Origin: Bradyrhizobium sp. 195
Lineage (GTDB): Bacteria > Pseudomonadota > Alphaproteobacteria > Rhizobiales > Xanthobacteraceae
Length of the DNA: 64,000 nucleotides
Direction: 5' to 3'
Assembly: GCF_023101665.1 (NCBI RefSeq)
Contig: NZ_CP082161.1
Location: forward strand, 1,860,001-1,924,000
In this document: in pieces, positions 18,168 to 28,600 of the stretch
Numbering within the stretch: position 1 is the stretch's first letter
Layout: every line of letters begins with the position of its first letter
Notes under the pieces: generated by a model
Database searches by the model: none
What the model was told of the DNA's origin: nothing
The model's input: the letters and a program-made list of their open reading frames with translations, nothing else
Made by a program: the position numbers and the translations under genes

Positions 18168-18299
18168 ATCGCGTCAAAACCCACCGAACAGGGGCCGGAG
18201 CCCTGGTCGGAAAGGATTAACGCGGAAGGAAATGCGGAAGGCGCCCCAGTCGGAGATTTGTCGGCACGTCACCTCATTCCGGTATGGAGATCGGTCCAC

Positions 18300-19334
18300 A
18301 TGAAGACTTTTCGCCTTCTGACCGCGGTCAGCATCGCAGCGCTCATCGCCGTCCCGTCGGCCGTCTCGGCCCAGCAAAAGACGCTCTACGTCGCCGGCTA
18401 CGGCGGCTCGTTCGAGAAGACGATCCGCGACGAGGTGATCCCGGCCTTCGAGAAGGAGAACGGCGTCAAGGTCGAGTACGTCGCCGGCAACTCCACCGAC
18501 ACGCTGGCAAAACTCCAGGCGCAGAAGGGCAATCAGCAGATCGACGTCGCCATCGTCGATGACGGCCCGATGTATCAGGCGATCCAGCTCGGCTTTTGCG
18601 GCAAGCTCGAAGGTCTTCCCACGGATCTCTACGACACCGCGCGCTTCAAGGACGATCGTGCGGTCGCGATCGGCATCGTCGCGACGGGCCTGATGTACAA
18701 CACCAAAGTATTTAAAGAGAAAGGTTGGGCGCCGCCGACCTCGTGGAACGACCTGAAGGACACGAAGTACGCCAAGCAGCTCGTGATCCCGCCAATCAAC
18801 AACACCTACGGCTTGGAGGCGCTGGTGATGCTGTCGAAGATGAACGGCGGCGGCGAGACCAACGTTGATTCCGGTTTCAAGATCTTCAAGGAAGAGGTGA
18901 ATCCGAACGTGCTCGCCTATGAGCCGTCGCCCGGCAAGATGACCGAGCTGTTCCAGTCCGGTCAGGCCGTGATCGCGGTGTGGGGCACCGGCCGCGTGCA
19001 GAGCTTTGCCAATACCGGCTTCCCCGTCGATTTCGTCTATCCCAAGGAAGGCGCGGCGACGCTGCTGACGACGGCGTGTCCGATCAACAAGCCGAACGCC
19101 TCGCCGCTGGCGGCGAGCTTCGTCAAGATGCTGCTCGATCCCAAGATTCAGCTCGTGATGCTGAAGGACTACGGCTACGGCCCGGTGCTGAAATCGCTGG
19201 TGATCCCGCCGGAGCTCGGCAAGATGGCGCCGATCGGCGAGCGCGCGGCGAAGCTCTATAATCCGGACTGGACTGTCATCAACGAGAAGCGCGAGGAGTG
19301 GACCAAGCGCTGGAATCGCGAGGTCGAGCGCTGA
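18300..19334 (+). CDS. ABC importer substrate-binding protein, PotD/PotF-like
   Basis: A 344-residue periplasmic binding protein of the spermidine/putrescine-like extracellular solute-binding family. A classic signal peptide, MKTFRLLTAVSIAALIAVPS, ends at AVSA (residue 24). The mature start TLYVAGYGGSFEKTIRDEVIPAFEKENGVKVEYV is typical. I chose the ATG at 18300 for the signal peptide; the longer frame from 18078 is unlikely. It is the first gene of a + strand operon with its ATPase (24 bases later) and two permeases. The ligand is probably a polyamine, opine or modified amino acid, judged from the amine oxidases downstream. Confidence 0.92.
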   Translation: MKTFRLLTAVSIAALIAVPSAVSAQQKTLYVAGYGGSFEKTIRDEVIPAFEKENGVKVEYVAGNSTDTLAKLQAQKGNQQIDVAIVDDGPMYQAIQLGFCGKLEGLPTDLYDTARFKDDRAVAIGIVATGLMYNTKVFKEKGWAPPTSWNDLKDTKYAKQLVIPPINNTYGLEALVMLSKMNGGGETNVDSGFKIFKEEVNPNVLAYEPSPGKMTELFQSGQAVIAVWGTGRVQSFANTGFPVDFVYPKEGAATLLTTACPINKPNASPLAASFVKMLLDPKIQLVMLKDYGYGPVLKSLVIPPELGKMAPIGERAAKLYNPDWTVINEKREEWTKRWNREVER

Positions 19335-19358
19335 TCTGAACGTTCGCGGAGACAGCGT

Positions 19359-20395
<1,037 letters not shown>

Positions 20396-20399
<4 letters not shown>

Positions 20400-21271
20400 G
20401 CGCCGCGACCGAGGAGCGTAACGCGCGTGCGCCATGGGCGCTGACGGCGCCCGCCCTGTTGCTGTTCGTCGGCGTGCTCTTGATCCCGCTGGCGATGACC
20501 GTGATGCTGTCGTTCCACGATTGGGGCCAGTACAAGGGCATCGAGCCGGTTTTCATCCTCAAGAACTGGCACGAGATCGCGACCGATCCCTATTACGCGG
20601 AAATGTTCTGGCGGACGTTTCGGATCGCGATCCTGACCACGCTGCTCACCGCGCTGCTCGGGGCGCCCGAGGCCTACATCCTCAACCGTATGAGCGGCCG
20701 CTGGAAGAGCTTCTTCCTGCTGGTCATTCTCGGACCGCTCTTGATCTCCGTGGTGGCGCGCACGCTCGGCTGGGCGCTGCTGTTCGGCGGCAACAACGGG
20801 CTCGTCAACAAGCTCTTGATGTCGCTCGGGGTGATCCGATCCCCCATTCCCTTCATGTTCACCGAAACCGGCATGGTCGTCGCGCTCGCGCATGTGATGA
20901 TGCCATTCATGGTGCTCTCGGTGTGGGCGGCGCTGCAGCGGCTCGATCCGCAGATCGAGAATGCCGCGATGTCGCTCGGCGCGGGCCCCGCCACCATCAT
21001 CCGCCGCATCATCATGCCGCAGATCATGCCGGGTGTGCTGTCGGGCGCGATCATCGTGTTCTCGCTCTCGGCCAGCGCCTTTGCGACGCCCGCGATCATC
21101 GGCGGCCGCCGGCTCAAGGTCGCGGCGACGCTGGCCTATGACGAATTCCTCAACACGCTGAACTGGCCGCTGGGAGCTGCGGTCGCCACGCTGCTGCTGG
21201 TCGCACTGGTGCTGATCGTGGTCGGCAGCAACGCGCTGATCGAGCGCCGCTATGCGGAGGTGTTCCGATGA
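20396..21271 (+). CDS. ABC importer permease, PotB-like
   Basis: A 291-residue inner-membrane permease with about six transmembrane segments, from APWALTAPALLLFVGVLLIPLAMTV onward. The EAA loop near residue 200 reads AAMSLGAGPATIIRRIIMPQIMPG, where it contacts the ATPase. The ATG at 20396 overlaps the previous stop, and the stop (21269-21271) overlaps the next start, so it sits tightly in the operon. Confidence 0.93.
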
Positions 21272-22077
21272 GACGGAACGGCCCGCTCGCGCTGATCTTC
21301 CATACCATCTTCGTCATCGTCATGGTGGCGCCGATCCTGGTGGTCTGCCTCGTCGCCTTCACGCCCGAGGGTTTTCTGTCGCTGCCGACCAACGGCTTTT
21401 CGCTGCGCTGGTTCAGGACCATCGCGAACTATCCCGAATTCATCCACGCGTTCTGGGTCAGCCTCGGGCTCGGCGCGCTGTCGTCCCTGGTGGCGCTGCT
21501 GTTCGCCGTGCCGGCGGCGCTGGCGATCGCGCGCCATCGCTTCCGCGGCCGCGACGCGCTGGCGGCGCTGTTCCTGTCGCCGCTGATGATCCCCCATGTC
21601 GTGCTCGGCATCGCCTTCCTGCGCTTCTTCACCTCGGCCGGCCTCGGCGGCAGTTTTGCCGCGCTGATCATCGCCCATGTCATCATCGTGTTTCCGTTCG
21701 CGCTGCGGCTGACGCTGGCGGCAGCGACCGGCATGGACCGCACAGTCGAGATGGCTGCGGTTTCGCTCGGCGCCAACGGCTGGACGCTGTTCCGCCGGGT
21801 GACCTTGCCGCTGATCCTGCCCGGCGTCATCAGCGGCTGGGCGCTCGCCTTCATCCAGTCCTTCGACGATCTCACCATGACCGTCTTCCTTGCGGCACCC
21901 GGCACCGAGACGTTGCCGGTGCGCATGTTCCTTTATATCCAGGACAACATCGATCCGCTGGTGACGTCGGTCTCGGCCTGCGTGATCGCGATCACCATGA
22001 CCGCCCTCATTCTGCTCGACCGCTTCTACGGGCTCGACCGCGTGCTCGCCGGCAAGGGCGGCGACACCGGGCGATAG
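21268..22077 (+). CDS. ABC importer permease, PotC-like
   Basis: A 269-residue inner-membrane permease, the partner of the upstream PotB-like subunit. It starts MRRNGPLALIFHTIFVIVMVAPILVV and carries the EAA motif MAAVSLGANGWTLFRRVTLPLILPG near 168-192. Start and upstream stop overlap as ATGA. Together with the binding protein and ATPase it completes one importer, delivering substrate to the oxidases encoded directly downstream (8 bases to the next start). Confidence 0.93.
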   Translation: MRRNGPLALIFHTIFVIVMVAPILVVCLVAFTPEGFLSLPTNGFSLRWFRTIANYPEFIHAFWVSLGLGALSSLVALLFAVPAALAIARHRFRGRDALAALFLSPLMIPHVVLGIAFLRFFTSAGLGGSFAALIIAHVIIVFPFALRLTLAAATGMDRTVEMAAVSLGANGWTLFRRVTLPLILPGVISGWALAFIQSFDDLTMTVFLAAPGTETLPVRMFLYIQDNIDPLVTSVSACVIAITMTALILLDRFYGLDRVLAGKGGDTGR

Positions 22078-22085
22078 GAGAACCT

Positions 22086-23222
22086 ATGTCAGGAGAATAT
22101 GACGTCGCCGTCGTTGGCGGCGGTTTGCTCGGCTCCGCCATTGCCTGGGGCCTCGGCCGGCTCGGCAAGCGCGTGGCCGTGCTCGACGAAGGCGACATCA
22201 CCAAGCGCGCGTCGCGCGCGAACTTTGCGCTGGTGTGGGTGCAGAGCAAGGGCCTCGGCATGCCAGCCTATACGGTCTGGACCGTACAGGCGTCGCAGGC
22301 GTGGGGCCGGCTTGCCTCCGAACTGAAGCAGCAGACCGGCCTCGATGTCTCGCTTCAGCAGAACGGCGGCTTTCATCTCACGCTCGGCGAGGACGAATTC
22401 GGCCAGCGTACCGAGCTCGTCAAGCGCATGCACAACCAGGTTGGCGCGGCCGACTACAAGATGGAGATGCTCTCCGCATCCGACGTGAAGAAGTCGCTGC
22501 CGCTGATCGGGCCGGAAGTGTCCGGCGGCAGCTATTGCCCGCTCGACGGCCATGTCAATTCGCTGCGCACGTTCCGCGCCTTCCACACCGGCTTCAAGGC
22601 ATTCGGCATCGACTATCTTCCGGAACGGCCGGTCTCGGCGATCAGCAAGAGCGGCGGCGAATTCCGTCTGACCACGCCCAAGGGCGAGTTGCGCGCCGCG
22701 AAAATCGTGCTCGCCGCGGGTAACGCCAACCAGACGCTCGCGCCCATGGTCGGCCTTTACGCGCCGATGGGCCCGACCCGTGGCCAGATCGTGGTGACCG
22801 AGCGCACCATGCCGTTCTTGCCGCATCCTCTGACGACGATCCGCCAGACCGACGAGGGTACGGTGATGATCGGCGACAGCAAGGAGGACGAGCTCGACGA
22901 CCGCGCGCTGAAGCATTCGATCAGCGCCGTGATGACCGATCGCGCCCAGCGCATGTTCCCGCATCTGTCGCGGCTCAACGTGGTCAGGAGCTGGGCCGGG
23001 ATCCGCGTCATGCCGCAGGACGGCTTTCCGATCTACGACCAGTCGGAGACGCATCCCGGCGCCTTCGTCGCCTGCTGCCATTCCGGCGTGACGCTCGCCT
23101 CCAACCATGCCTTCGAGATCGCGCGTATGGTGGCGCAAGGCGCGCTCGAGCCCGAATTGGTCGGCGCGTTCTCGGCGAGCCGTTTTGGCGGTGTGGGCGC
23201 GGCAAACAACAGCGGCTACTAG
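22086..23222 (+). CDS. FAD-dependent amine/D-amino acid oxidase, DadA-like
   Basis: A 378-residue flavoprotein of the DAO/DadA family. The dinucleotide-binding motif is VAVVGGGLLGSAIAWGL (7-23), with the ribose-binding acidic residue in VAVLDEGD (33-40). The C-terminal FAD-binding part includes RSWAGIRVMPQDGFPIYD and CCHSGVTLASNHAFEIA. It should oxidise an amine or imino acid and pass electrons to a carrier or quinone. It starts 8 bases after the permease stop with AGGAGAA before ATG, so it is in the same operon. The operon holds a second DadA-like gene, so the two may act on different substrates. Confidence 0.9.
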   Translation: MSGEYDVAVVGGGLLGSAIAWGLGRLGKRVAVLDEGDITKRASRANFALVWVQSKGLGMPAYTVWTVQASQAWGRLASELKQQTGLDVSLQQNGGFHLTLGEDEFGQRTELVKRMHNQVGAADYKMEMLSASDVKKSLPLIGPEVSGGSYCPLDGHVNSLRTFRAFHTGFKAFGIDYLPERPVSAISKSGGEFRLTTPKGELRAAKIVLAAGNANQTLAPMVGLYAPMGPTRGQIVVTERTMPFLPHPLTTIRQTDEGTVMIGDSKEDELDDRALKHSISAVMTDRAQRMFPHLSRLNVVRSWAGIRVMPQDGFPIYDQSETHPGAFVACCHSGVTLASNHAFEIARMVAQGALEPELVGAFSASRFGGVGAANNSGY

Positions 23223-23248
23223 AGATATCAAGGAGCCAAGGGGCATCC

Positions 23249-23545
23249 ATGTTTAAGAGATCCGAACAGGACAACCGGCCACCGGTGCAGATCTTCGTCG
23301 ACGGCGTTGCCATTGCGGCGCGCCAGGGCGACACCGTCTCTGCCGCGCTGCTGGCGTCCGGCGTGGACGCGCGTCGTTCGACCGCGGTGAGCGGCGCGCC
23401 GCGTCTGCCCTACTGCATGATGGGCGTGTGCTTCGATTGCCTTGTCACCATCGACGGCGTCGGCAACCGCCAGGGCTGCCTTGTCCCCGTCGTCGAGGGC
23501 ATGCAAATCGAGATCCAGAAGGGCAAGCGGGAGATCGGAAGATGA
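23249..23545 (+). CDS. (2Fe-2S) subunit, HcnA/opine-oxidase type
   Basis: A 98-residue ferredoxin-like subunit: QIFVDGVAIAARQGDTVSAALL, then PYCMMGVCFDCLVTIDG and RQGCLVP. The cluster ligands are Cys56, Cys61, Cys64 and Cys77. It resembles the small HcnA subunit of hydrogen cyanide synthase and the gamma-like subunit of opine and D-hydroxyproline oxidases. Its stop overlaps the start of the HcnB-like gene as ATGA, showing that it is made with that subunit. Confidence 0.9.
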   Translation: MFKRSEQDNRPPVQIFVDGVAIAARQGDTVSAALLASGVDARRSTAVSGAPRLPYCMMGVCFDCLVTIDGVGNRQGCLVPVVEGMQIEIQKGKREIGR

Positions 23546-24960
23546 GTGTGGCTCCCAAGCGCGAAGCCTATGACGTCGTGGTGATCGGCGCGGGGCCCGC
23601 GGGCCTTGCCGCTGCCGCGACATCCGCCGAAGCCGGCCTGTCGACGCTGCTGTTCGACGAGAATGTCGGCCCTGGCGGACAGGTGTTCCGCGCCATCGCC
23701 TCGACACCTGTCACTGATCGCGATCAGCTTGGCGCGGACTATTGGGCCGGTGCCGATCTCGTGCAGGCGTTGCGTGCGAGCAGCGCCGAGGTCATTCATC
23801 GTGCCACCGTCTGGAGCCTCGACCGCAACCTCGAGATCGCCGTCTCGATCGGCGGTGCGTCAGCCTTCGTCAAGGCGAAGCGCGTGATCCTTGCGACCGG
23901 CGCGCTGGAGCGGCCGTTTCCGATTCCGGGTTGGACGCTGCCGGGCGTGATGACCGCGGGCGCGGCGCAGACGATGCTGAAATCGTCGGCGCTCGTGCCC
24001 GACGGACGCACGGTCATTGCAGGGCAGGGGCCGCTGCTCTGGCTGCTCGCCGCGCAAATCCTGCGCCTCGGCGGCCGCATCGACCGTATCCTCGACACCA
24101 CCGCGCGCGGCAATTACTTCGCAGCGCTCCCGCATGCCTTCGCCTTCCTGACGTCGCCCTATTTCGCCAAGGGCCTCTCCATGATGCGCGAGGTGAAGGC
24201 GAAGGTACAGGTCGTCTCCGGCGTCACCGAGCTCTCGGCATCCGGTGACGGCCAACTCGCGAACGTAAGCTATGTCGCGGGCGGCAAGCGCGAAGCCGTT
24301 CCTGCCGATCTGCTGCTGCTGCATCAGGGCGTCGTGCCCAACGTCAATCTGGCGATGGCGGCAGGCGTCGAGCATCGCTGGGACGATCTGCAGCTCTGCT
24401 GGTCGCCCGTGCTGGATGCGAGCGGCAATTCGACCGTTCCCGGCATCGCCATCGCCGGCGACGGCGCCGGCATTGGCGGCGCGAACGCCGCCGTGGTGCG
24501 CGGCCGCATCGCGGCGCGTGCGGCGGTGGAAGCGCTGGCACCTGCGACGGCCGCAAGGCTCGCACCGATGGCAACGCTTCGCTCCGATCTCGCCAAGGCT
24601 GAACGTGGGCGCGTCTTCCTCGACACGCTATTCCGCCCGGCGCCGCAGTTCCGGATTCCCGCAGGCGACACCATCGTCTGCCGCTGCGAGGAGGTCACCG
24701 CAAAGGACGTTCTCGACTCCGTCGCGATCGGCGCGACCGGACCGAACCAGCTCAAGGCCTATCGCCGCACCGGCATGGGGCCGTGCCAGGGCCGGCTCTG
24801 CGGCCTCACCGTCACCGAACTGATGGCGCAGGCGCGCGGGAAGACGCCGCAGGAGATCGGCTATTACCGGCTGCGCGCGCCGGTGAAGCCGATCACGCTC
24901 GCCGAGCTCGCTGCCGTCCCGAAGACCGAGGCCGACGTCAAGGCGGTGGTGCGCGGATGA
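23542..24960 (+). CDS. FAD/NAD(P) oxidoreductase, HcnB/OoxA-like subunit
   Basis: A 472-residue flavoprotein subunit. FAD motif: YDVVVIGAGPAGLAAAATSAEAG (10-32). A second dinucleotide motif lies in the middle, and the C-terminus carries a BFD-like [2Fe-2S] site: VCRCEEVTAKDV (near 380) and MGPCQGRLCG (near 412-421). This is the layout of HcnB and of the large subunit of octopine/nopaline oxidases. It passes electrons between its FAD and Fe-S centres. It overlaps both neighbours by 4 bases (ATGA), so the HcnA/B/C-like set is one complex. True cyanide production cannot be judged from sequence. Confidence 0.9.
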   Translation: MSVAPKREAYDVVVIGAGPAGLAAAATSAEAGLSTLLFDENVGPGGQVFRAIASTPVTDRDQLGADYWAGADLVQALRASSAEVIHRATVWSLDRNLEIAVSIGGASAFVKAKRVILATGALERPFPIPGWTLPGVMTAGAAQTMLKSSALVPDGRTVIAGQGPLLWLLAAQILRLGGRIDRILDTTARGNYFAALPHAFAFLTSPYFAKGLSMMREVKAKVQVVSGVTELSASGDGQLANVSYVAGGKREAVPADLLLLHQGVVPNVNLAMAAGVEHRWDDLQLCWSPVLDASGNSTVPGIAIAGDGAGIGGANAAVVRGRIAARAAVEALAPATAARLAPMATLRSDLAKAERGRVFLDTLFRPAPQFRIPAGDTIVCRCEEVTAKDVLDSVAIGATGPNQLKAYRRTGMGPCQGRLCGLTVTELMAQARGKTPQEIGYYRLRAPVKPITLAELAAVPKTEADVKAVVRG

Positions 24961-26084
24961 CCAAGAACGTGGATGCGATCGTCGTCGGCGGCGGCATCCA
25001 CGGATGCTCGACTGCGCTGCATCTATGCCTTGCCGGCATGAAGCCGGTGCTGATCGAGAAGGACTATGCCGGCCGCCACGCCTCGGGGGTCAATGCCGGC
25101 GGCGTGCGCCAGCTCGCGCGGCACATCCCCGAGATCCCGCTCTCGATCCGCTCCATGGGGATCTGGGAGAAGATCTCGGATCTTCTCGACGACGATTGCA
25201 GCTTCGAGAGCCACGGCCAGGTGCTGGTCGCCGAGAACGAAGAGGAGCTCGCGGTCTGCCGTACGCGCGTGGCCGAGCTCAACGCGCTCGGCTTCACCCA
25301 TGAAGAGCTGATCGACGCGACCGAACTGCGGCGCCTCGTGCCGGCGGTCGCCGAGACCTGTCCGGGCGGGGTGGTCTCGCGCCGCGACGGTGCGGCCAAC
25401 CCGGCGCAGGCAACGACGGCATTCCGTCGCAAGGCCGGGCAACTCGGCGCGACCGTGCGCGAAGGCGTGGCCGCCAGCAACATCCGGTATAGCGACGGTC
25501 TCTGGCACGTCGACGTCGGCTCGGACACCTATGCCGCGCCGGTGCTCGTCAACGCCGCCGGCGCCTGGGCCGGCAAGATCGCGGCCGCGCTCGGCGAGCC
25601 CGTGCCGGTCGAGACCGTGGCGCCGATGTTGATGATCACCTCGCGCGTGCCGCACTTCATCGATCCCGTCGTGATTCTGCGCGGCCGCAAACTCTCCTTC
25701 AAGCAATTCTCCAACGGCACCGTGCTGATCGGCGGCGGCCATCTGGCAACGCCGTACCAGGATCGCAATGAGACGGTGCTGGACTGGAAGAGCCTCGCAA
25801 TCAGCGCCCGCACCGTGTTCGAGCTGTTCCCGGTGATGCGCAGCGCCACCATCGTCCGCGCTTGGGCCGGGATCGAGGCGAAGATGAAGGACGATATCCC
25901 CGTGTTCGGTCCGAGCAGCCGCCACAAGGGGCTCTATCACCAGTTCGGCTTCTCGCTGCACGGCTTCCAGCTCGGCCCCGGCGCCGGTGCGGTCATGGCC
26001 GAGCTGATCGTCAACGGCGGCACCCAGACCCGCGTCAGCGATCTCGGCATCGACCGCTTCCATCCCACGACGTTGTCCGCATGA
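24957..26084 (+). CDS. FAD-dependent oxidase, HcnC/OoxB/DadA-like
   Basis: A 375-residue DAO-family flavoprotein. The FAD motif is DAIVVGGGIHGCSTALHL (6-23), with IEKDYAGRHASGVNAGGVRQLARH just after, and the C-terminal RAWAGIEAKMKDDIPVFG and GFSLHGFQLGPGAGAVMAELI. It is the catalytic subunit expected with the preceding HcnA- and HcnB-like subunits and overlaps the latter by 4 bases. It should oxidise a C-N bond of glycine, an opine or a hydroxyproline-type imino acid. The ABC importer and RidA around it favour uptake and catabolism over cyanide synthesis. Confidence 0.9.
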   Translation: MTKNVDAIVVGGGIHGCSTALHLCLAGMKPVLIEKDYAGRHASGVNAGGVRQLARHIPEIPLSIRSMGIWEKISDLLDDDCSFESHGQVLVAENEEELAVCRTRVAELNALGFTHEELIDATELRRLVPAVAETCPGGVVSRRDGAANPAQATTAFRRKAGQLGATVREGVAASNIRYSDGLWHVDVGSDTYAAPVLVNAAGAWAGKIAAALGEPVPVETVAPMLMITSRVPHFIDPVVILRGRKLSFKQFSNGTVLIGGGHLATPYQDRNETVLDWKSLAISARTVFELFPVMRSATIVRAWAGIEAKMKDDIPVFGPSSRHKGLYHQFGFSLHGFQLGPGAGAVMAELIVNGGTQTRVSDLGIDRFHPTTLSA

Positions 26085-26120
26085 AGAGGTTTGAACGGAT
26101 CGAGCCGCGCGCTCGTCTTA

Positions 26121-26222
26121 CCTCTCCCGCTTGCGGGGGAGGTCGGCGCGTAGCGCCGGGGGTCTCTCCATACGGGGAGTATCTCGATCGCGGAGACACC
26201 CCCGCCCCGGCCGGGAGAGGGA
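26121..26222. repeat. intergenic inverted-repeat element (type A)
   Basis: CCTCTCCCGCTTGCGGGGGAGG forms a hairpin, followed by a GGCGCGTAGCGCC hairpin and an inverted distal half ending CCCGGCCGGGAGAGGG. It is the same family as 16178-16314. It lies between the oxidase stop and ridA in the same transcription direction, so it would be transcribed and may attenuate ridA expression. Confidence 0.65.
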
Positions 26223-26283
26223 GCGCACCTGCTTCGTCGCTTCAACTTAACCTAATCTCACCGCGCTTTAAGAAGAGGACATC

Positions 26284-26631
26284 ATGAGCATCACCCGCAG
26301 CATCCGCACGCCCATCATGCACCGCGCCGTCGAAGCCAACGGCTTCGTCTTCCTCGGCGGCACCATCGCCGACGACACCTCGGTCTCGATGGGCGACCAG
26401 ACCCGCAACATCCTCGGCAAGATCGCCGGCTACCTGAAGGAAGCGGGAACCGACAAGTCGCGCGTCGTCAGCGCCTCGATCTTCGTCACGGACCTCTCCA
26501 AGAAGAAGGAGATGGACGCGGCCTGGACCGAGTTCTTCGGCGACAATCTGCCGACCCGCGCCACGGTTGGCGTCGCCGATCTCGGCGGCAGCGCGCTGAT
26601 CGAAGTGGTGGTCACCGCATTCAAGGGCTGA
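26284..26631 (+). CDS. RidA-family enamine/imine deaminase
   Basis: A 115-residue RidA/YjgF-like protein. It reads NGFVFLGGTIADDTSVSMGDQTRNIL, then VSASIFVTDLSKKKEMDAAWTEFFGDNLPTRATVGVADLGG, with the conserved arginine in PTRATVGV (near 91) and the late Glu in ALIEVVVTAF. RidA proteins hydrolyse reactive enamines and imines to 2-oxo acids and ammonia. Two amine oxidases upstream would make just such imines, so the placement is functionally sensible. It starts 199 bases after the HcnC-like gene, beyond a repeat. Confidence 0.9.
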   Translation: MSITRSIRTPIMHRAVEANGFVFLGGTIADDTSVSMGDQTRNILGKIAGYLKEAGTDKSRVVSASIFVTDLSKKKEMDAAWTEFFGDNLPTRATVGVADLGGSALIEVVVTAFKG

Positions 26632-26647
26632 TTGCAGGTTCATCGAG

Positions 26648-26672
26648 CGACAGCGCTTTCCTCGCGCTGTCG
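26648..26672 (+). terminator. stem-loop after ridA
   Basis: CGACAGCGC (26648-26656) and GCGCTGTCG (26664-26672) form a perfect 9-base stem with a 7-base loop, 17 bases after the ridA stop. Only TTCCC follows, so the U-tract is weak. A terminator or RNA-stabilising hairpin closing the operon. Confidence 0.5.
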
Positions 26673-26799
26673 TTCCCTCGAACCGTGGCTTGATCTTGCG
26701 CTTCTGCAGGACTAGTTAGAGGGCTCTCAATCAGGAACTTCGCAGCCATGGATTTTACCCCGACCGCAACGCCGATCCGCCTTGCTCACGGGGAATTCC

Positions 26800-28413
26800 A
26801 TGCCTGCTTCAATCATCCTGTCGAATCTGTCGCTATCCACGCCTGACGGCCGTTCTCTTCTTTCCAGCATCGATCTGACATTCGCCGCCGAGCGCACCGG
26901 TCTCGTCGGCCGTAACGGCGTCGGGAAGACGACGCTGCTTGCGTCAATTCTGGGGGAGCATGTTCCCCAGTCCGGACGTGTTCTGATCAACGGCACCATC
27001 GGCCTGCTGCGCCAGGACGTTCAACCGCCTCTGGATGCGACGGTGGCTGATCTGTTCGATGTGCGGCGGGCACTGGAGCTGATGCGCCGTGCGGAGCGGG
27101 GCGAGGTCTCGGCCGACGACATCGCCACAATCGACTGGACGCTCGAAGCGCGGCTTCAAAGCTCGCTGGCGCGCCTCGGCTTCGATCCCTCTCCTGAGAC
27201 GCCGCTCTCATGCCTGTCCGGCGGCCAGATCACGCGGGTGCGTCTCGCCGCCCTGGTCTTCGCCCAGCCCGACTTCCTGCTGCTGGACGAGCCCACCAAC
27301 AATCTCGACCGGGACGGACGCAAGGCGGTGACCGATCTCCTCGCCGCCTGGCGCGGCGGCGCGATCGTCGTCAGCCACGATCGGAATCTGCTCGAAACCA
27401 TGGATACGATCGTCGAACTGACATCGCTGGGCGCAACACGATACGGCGGCAATTGGAGCCGCTACCGCGAGCAGAAGGCCCTCGAGCTCGCGGCCGTCAG
27501 GCACGATCTGGCGCATGCCGAGAGACACCTGTGCGAGATCGACGGCAAGGCACAGGCGACCGCCGAGCGGAAAGATCGCAAGGACAGCGGCGGGAAGAAG
27601 AAACGGGCGAAAGGCGACATGCCGCGCATCCTGGCCGGCGCGCGCAAGGACCGCAGCGAGGATACTGGCGGCAAGCTTGCGCAAATCGCCGAGCGGCGGC
27701 GCGCCGAAGCGCTGGAAGCTGCCGACACGGCACGTCGCCGCATCGAAGTTCTTCAGCCGCTGTCGGTGAAACTGCCCGCGACTGGTCTGCCGGCGGGTAG
27801 GGAGGTCGTTTGGCTCGACGACGTCACCGCCGGCTATCGGCCGGAGCAGCCGGTCTTGCACGATCTGTCGTTCACGATCGTCGGTCCGGAGCGCGTCGCG
27901 TTAGTCGGGCCCAACGGCTCGGGCAAGACGACGCTGCTGAAACTCATTGCCGGCGAGTTGCGCCCCTTCTCGGGCACTGTCCGGGTCAGGCCCGACTTCG
28001 CGCTGTTCGACCAGAAAATCAGCCTGCTCAATCCCGCGCTCTCGATCCTGGAAAATTTCGGCCGTCTCAATCCAGCGGCGGGTGCAAATGCGTGCCATGC
28101 CGCGCTGGCCCGGTTCATGTTTCGCGCCGATGCCGCCTTGCAGGTCGTTGGCAGTCTGAGCGGCGGGCAAATGTTTCGTGCGGGCCTTGCCTGCGTGCTG
28201 GGCGGGACGAGGCCGCCGTCCCTGCTGATCCTGGACGAGCCGACCAATCATCTCGACATCGAGTCCATCGAGGCCGTTGAAGCTGGCTTGAGAGCCTATG
28301 ACGGCGCGCTGCTCGTCGTTAGCCACGACGAAGCGTTCTTGCAGGCGATCGGGATTGGGCGGCGGATCGATGTCGCCGCCAAGGTGCTGCACACCAACGG
28401 CGGGATCATCTGA
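26800..28413 (+). CDS. ABC-F family ATPase
   Basis: A 537-residue soluble protein with two ABC domains and no membrane segments, as in ABC-F translation factors. The first Walker A is VGRNGVGKTTLL (36-47), its signature LSGGQITRVRLA (about 139) and Walker B LLLDEPTNNLD. A charged linker (about 225-330, rich in Lys and Arg) follows. The second Walker A is VGPNGSGKTTLL (about 369), its signature LSGGQMFRAGLA (about 453), then LILDEPTNHLD. ABC-F proteins act on the ribosomal E site. I use the ATG at 26800, which has GGGGAA before it, rather than a TTG at 26782. The subtype cannot be fixed. Confidence 0.9.
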   Translation: MPASIILSNLSLSTPDGRSLLSSIDLTFAAERTGLVGRNGVGKTTLLASILGEHVPQSGRVLINGTIGLLRQDVQPPLDATVADLFDVRRALELMRRAERGEVSADDIATIDWTLEARLQSSLARLGFDPSPETPLSCLSGGQITRVRLAALVFAQPDFLLLDEPTNNLDRDGRKAVTDLLAAWRGGAIVVSHDRNLLETMDTIVELTSLGATRYGGNWSRYREQKALELAAVRHDLAHAERHLCEIDGKAQATAERKDRKDSGGKKKRAKGDMPRILAGARKDRSEDTGGKLAQIAERRRAEALEAADTARRRIEVLQPLSVKLPATGLPAGREVVWLDDVTAGYRPEQPVLHDLSFTIVGPERVALVGPNGSGKTTLLKLIAGELRPFSGTVRVRPDFALFDQKISLLNPALSILENFGRLNPAAGANACHAALARFMFRADAALQVVGSLSGGQMFRAGLACVLGGTRPPSLLILDEPTNHLDIESIEAVEAGLRAYDGALLVVSHDEAFLQAIGIGRRIDVAAKVLHTNGGII

Positions 28414-28452
28414 TCCCGCCTGACGGTCCGGATATGGCAGTGATTATCAAAA

Positions 28453-28482
28453 ACCCGACGCTCTGCCCCCAGCGCGTCGGGT
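28453..28482 (-). terminator. rho-independent terminator for dctA
   Basis: ACCCGACGC (28453-28461) and GCGTCGGGT (28474-28482) pair perfectly. Read on the minus strand the stem is followed by TTTTTGATAA, a usable U-tract, about 120 bases beyond the dctA stop. On the + strand it is followed by GGAAAAAA, so it is mainly a minus-strand terminator and may only weakly stop the ABC-F message. Confidence 0.7.
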
Positions 28483-28600
28483 GGAAAAAATGAGTATCAA
28501 TCCGTGATCCCAACCCGAGTGTTGTGACGCGTGTCGCATCAATTTTCTACTCCGGGAAACTACCGCGTTGGACTGGGCTTCGCATTCCCCGTGCGCGGGC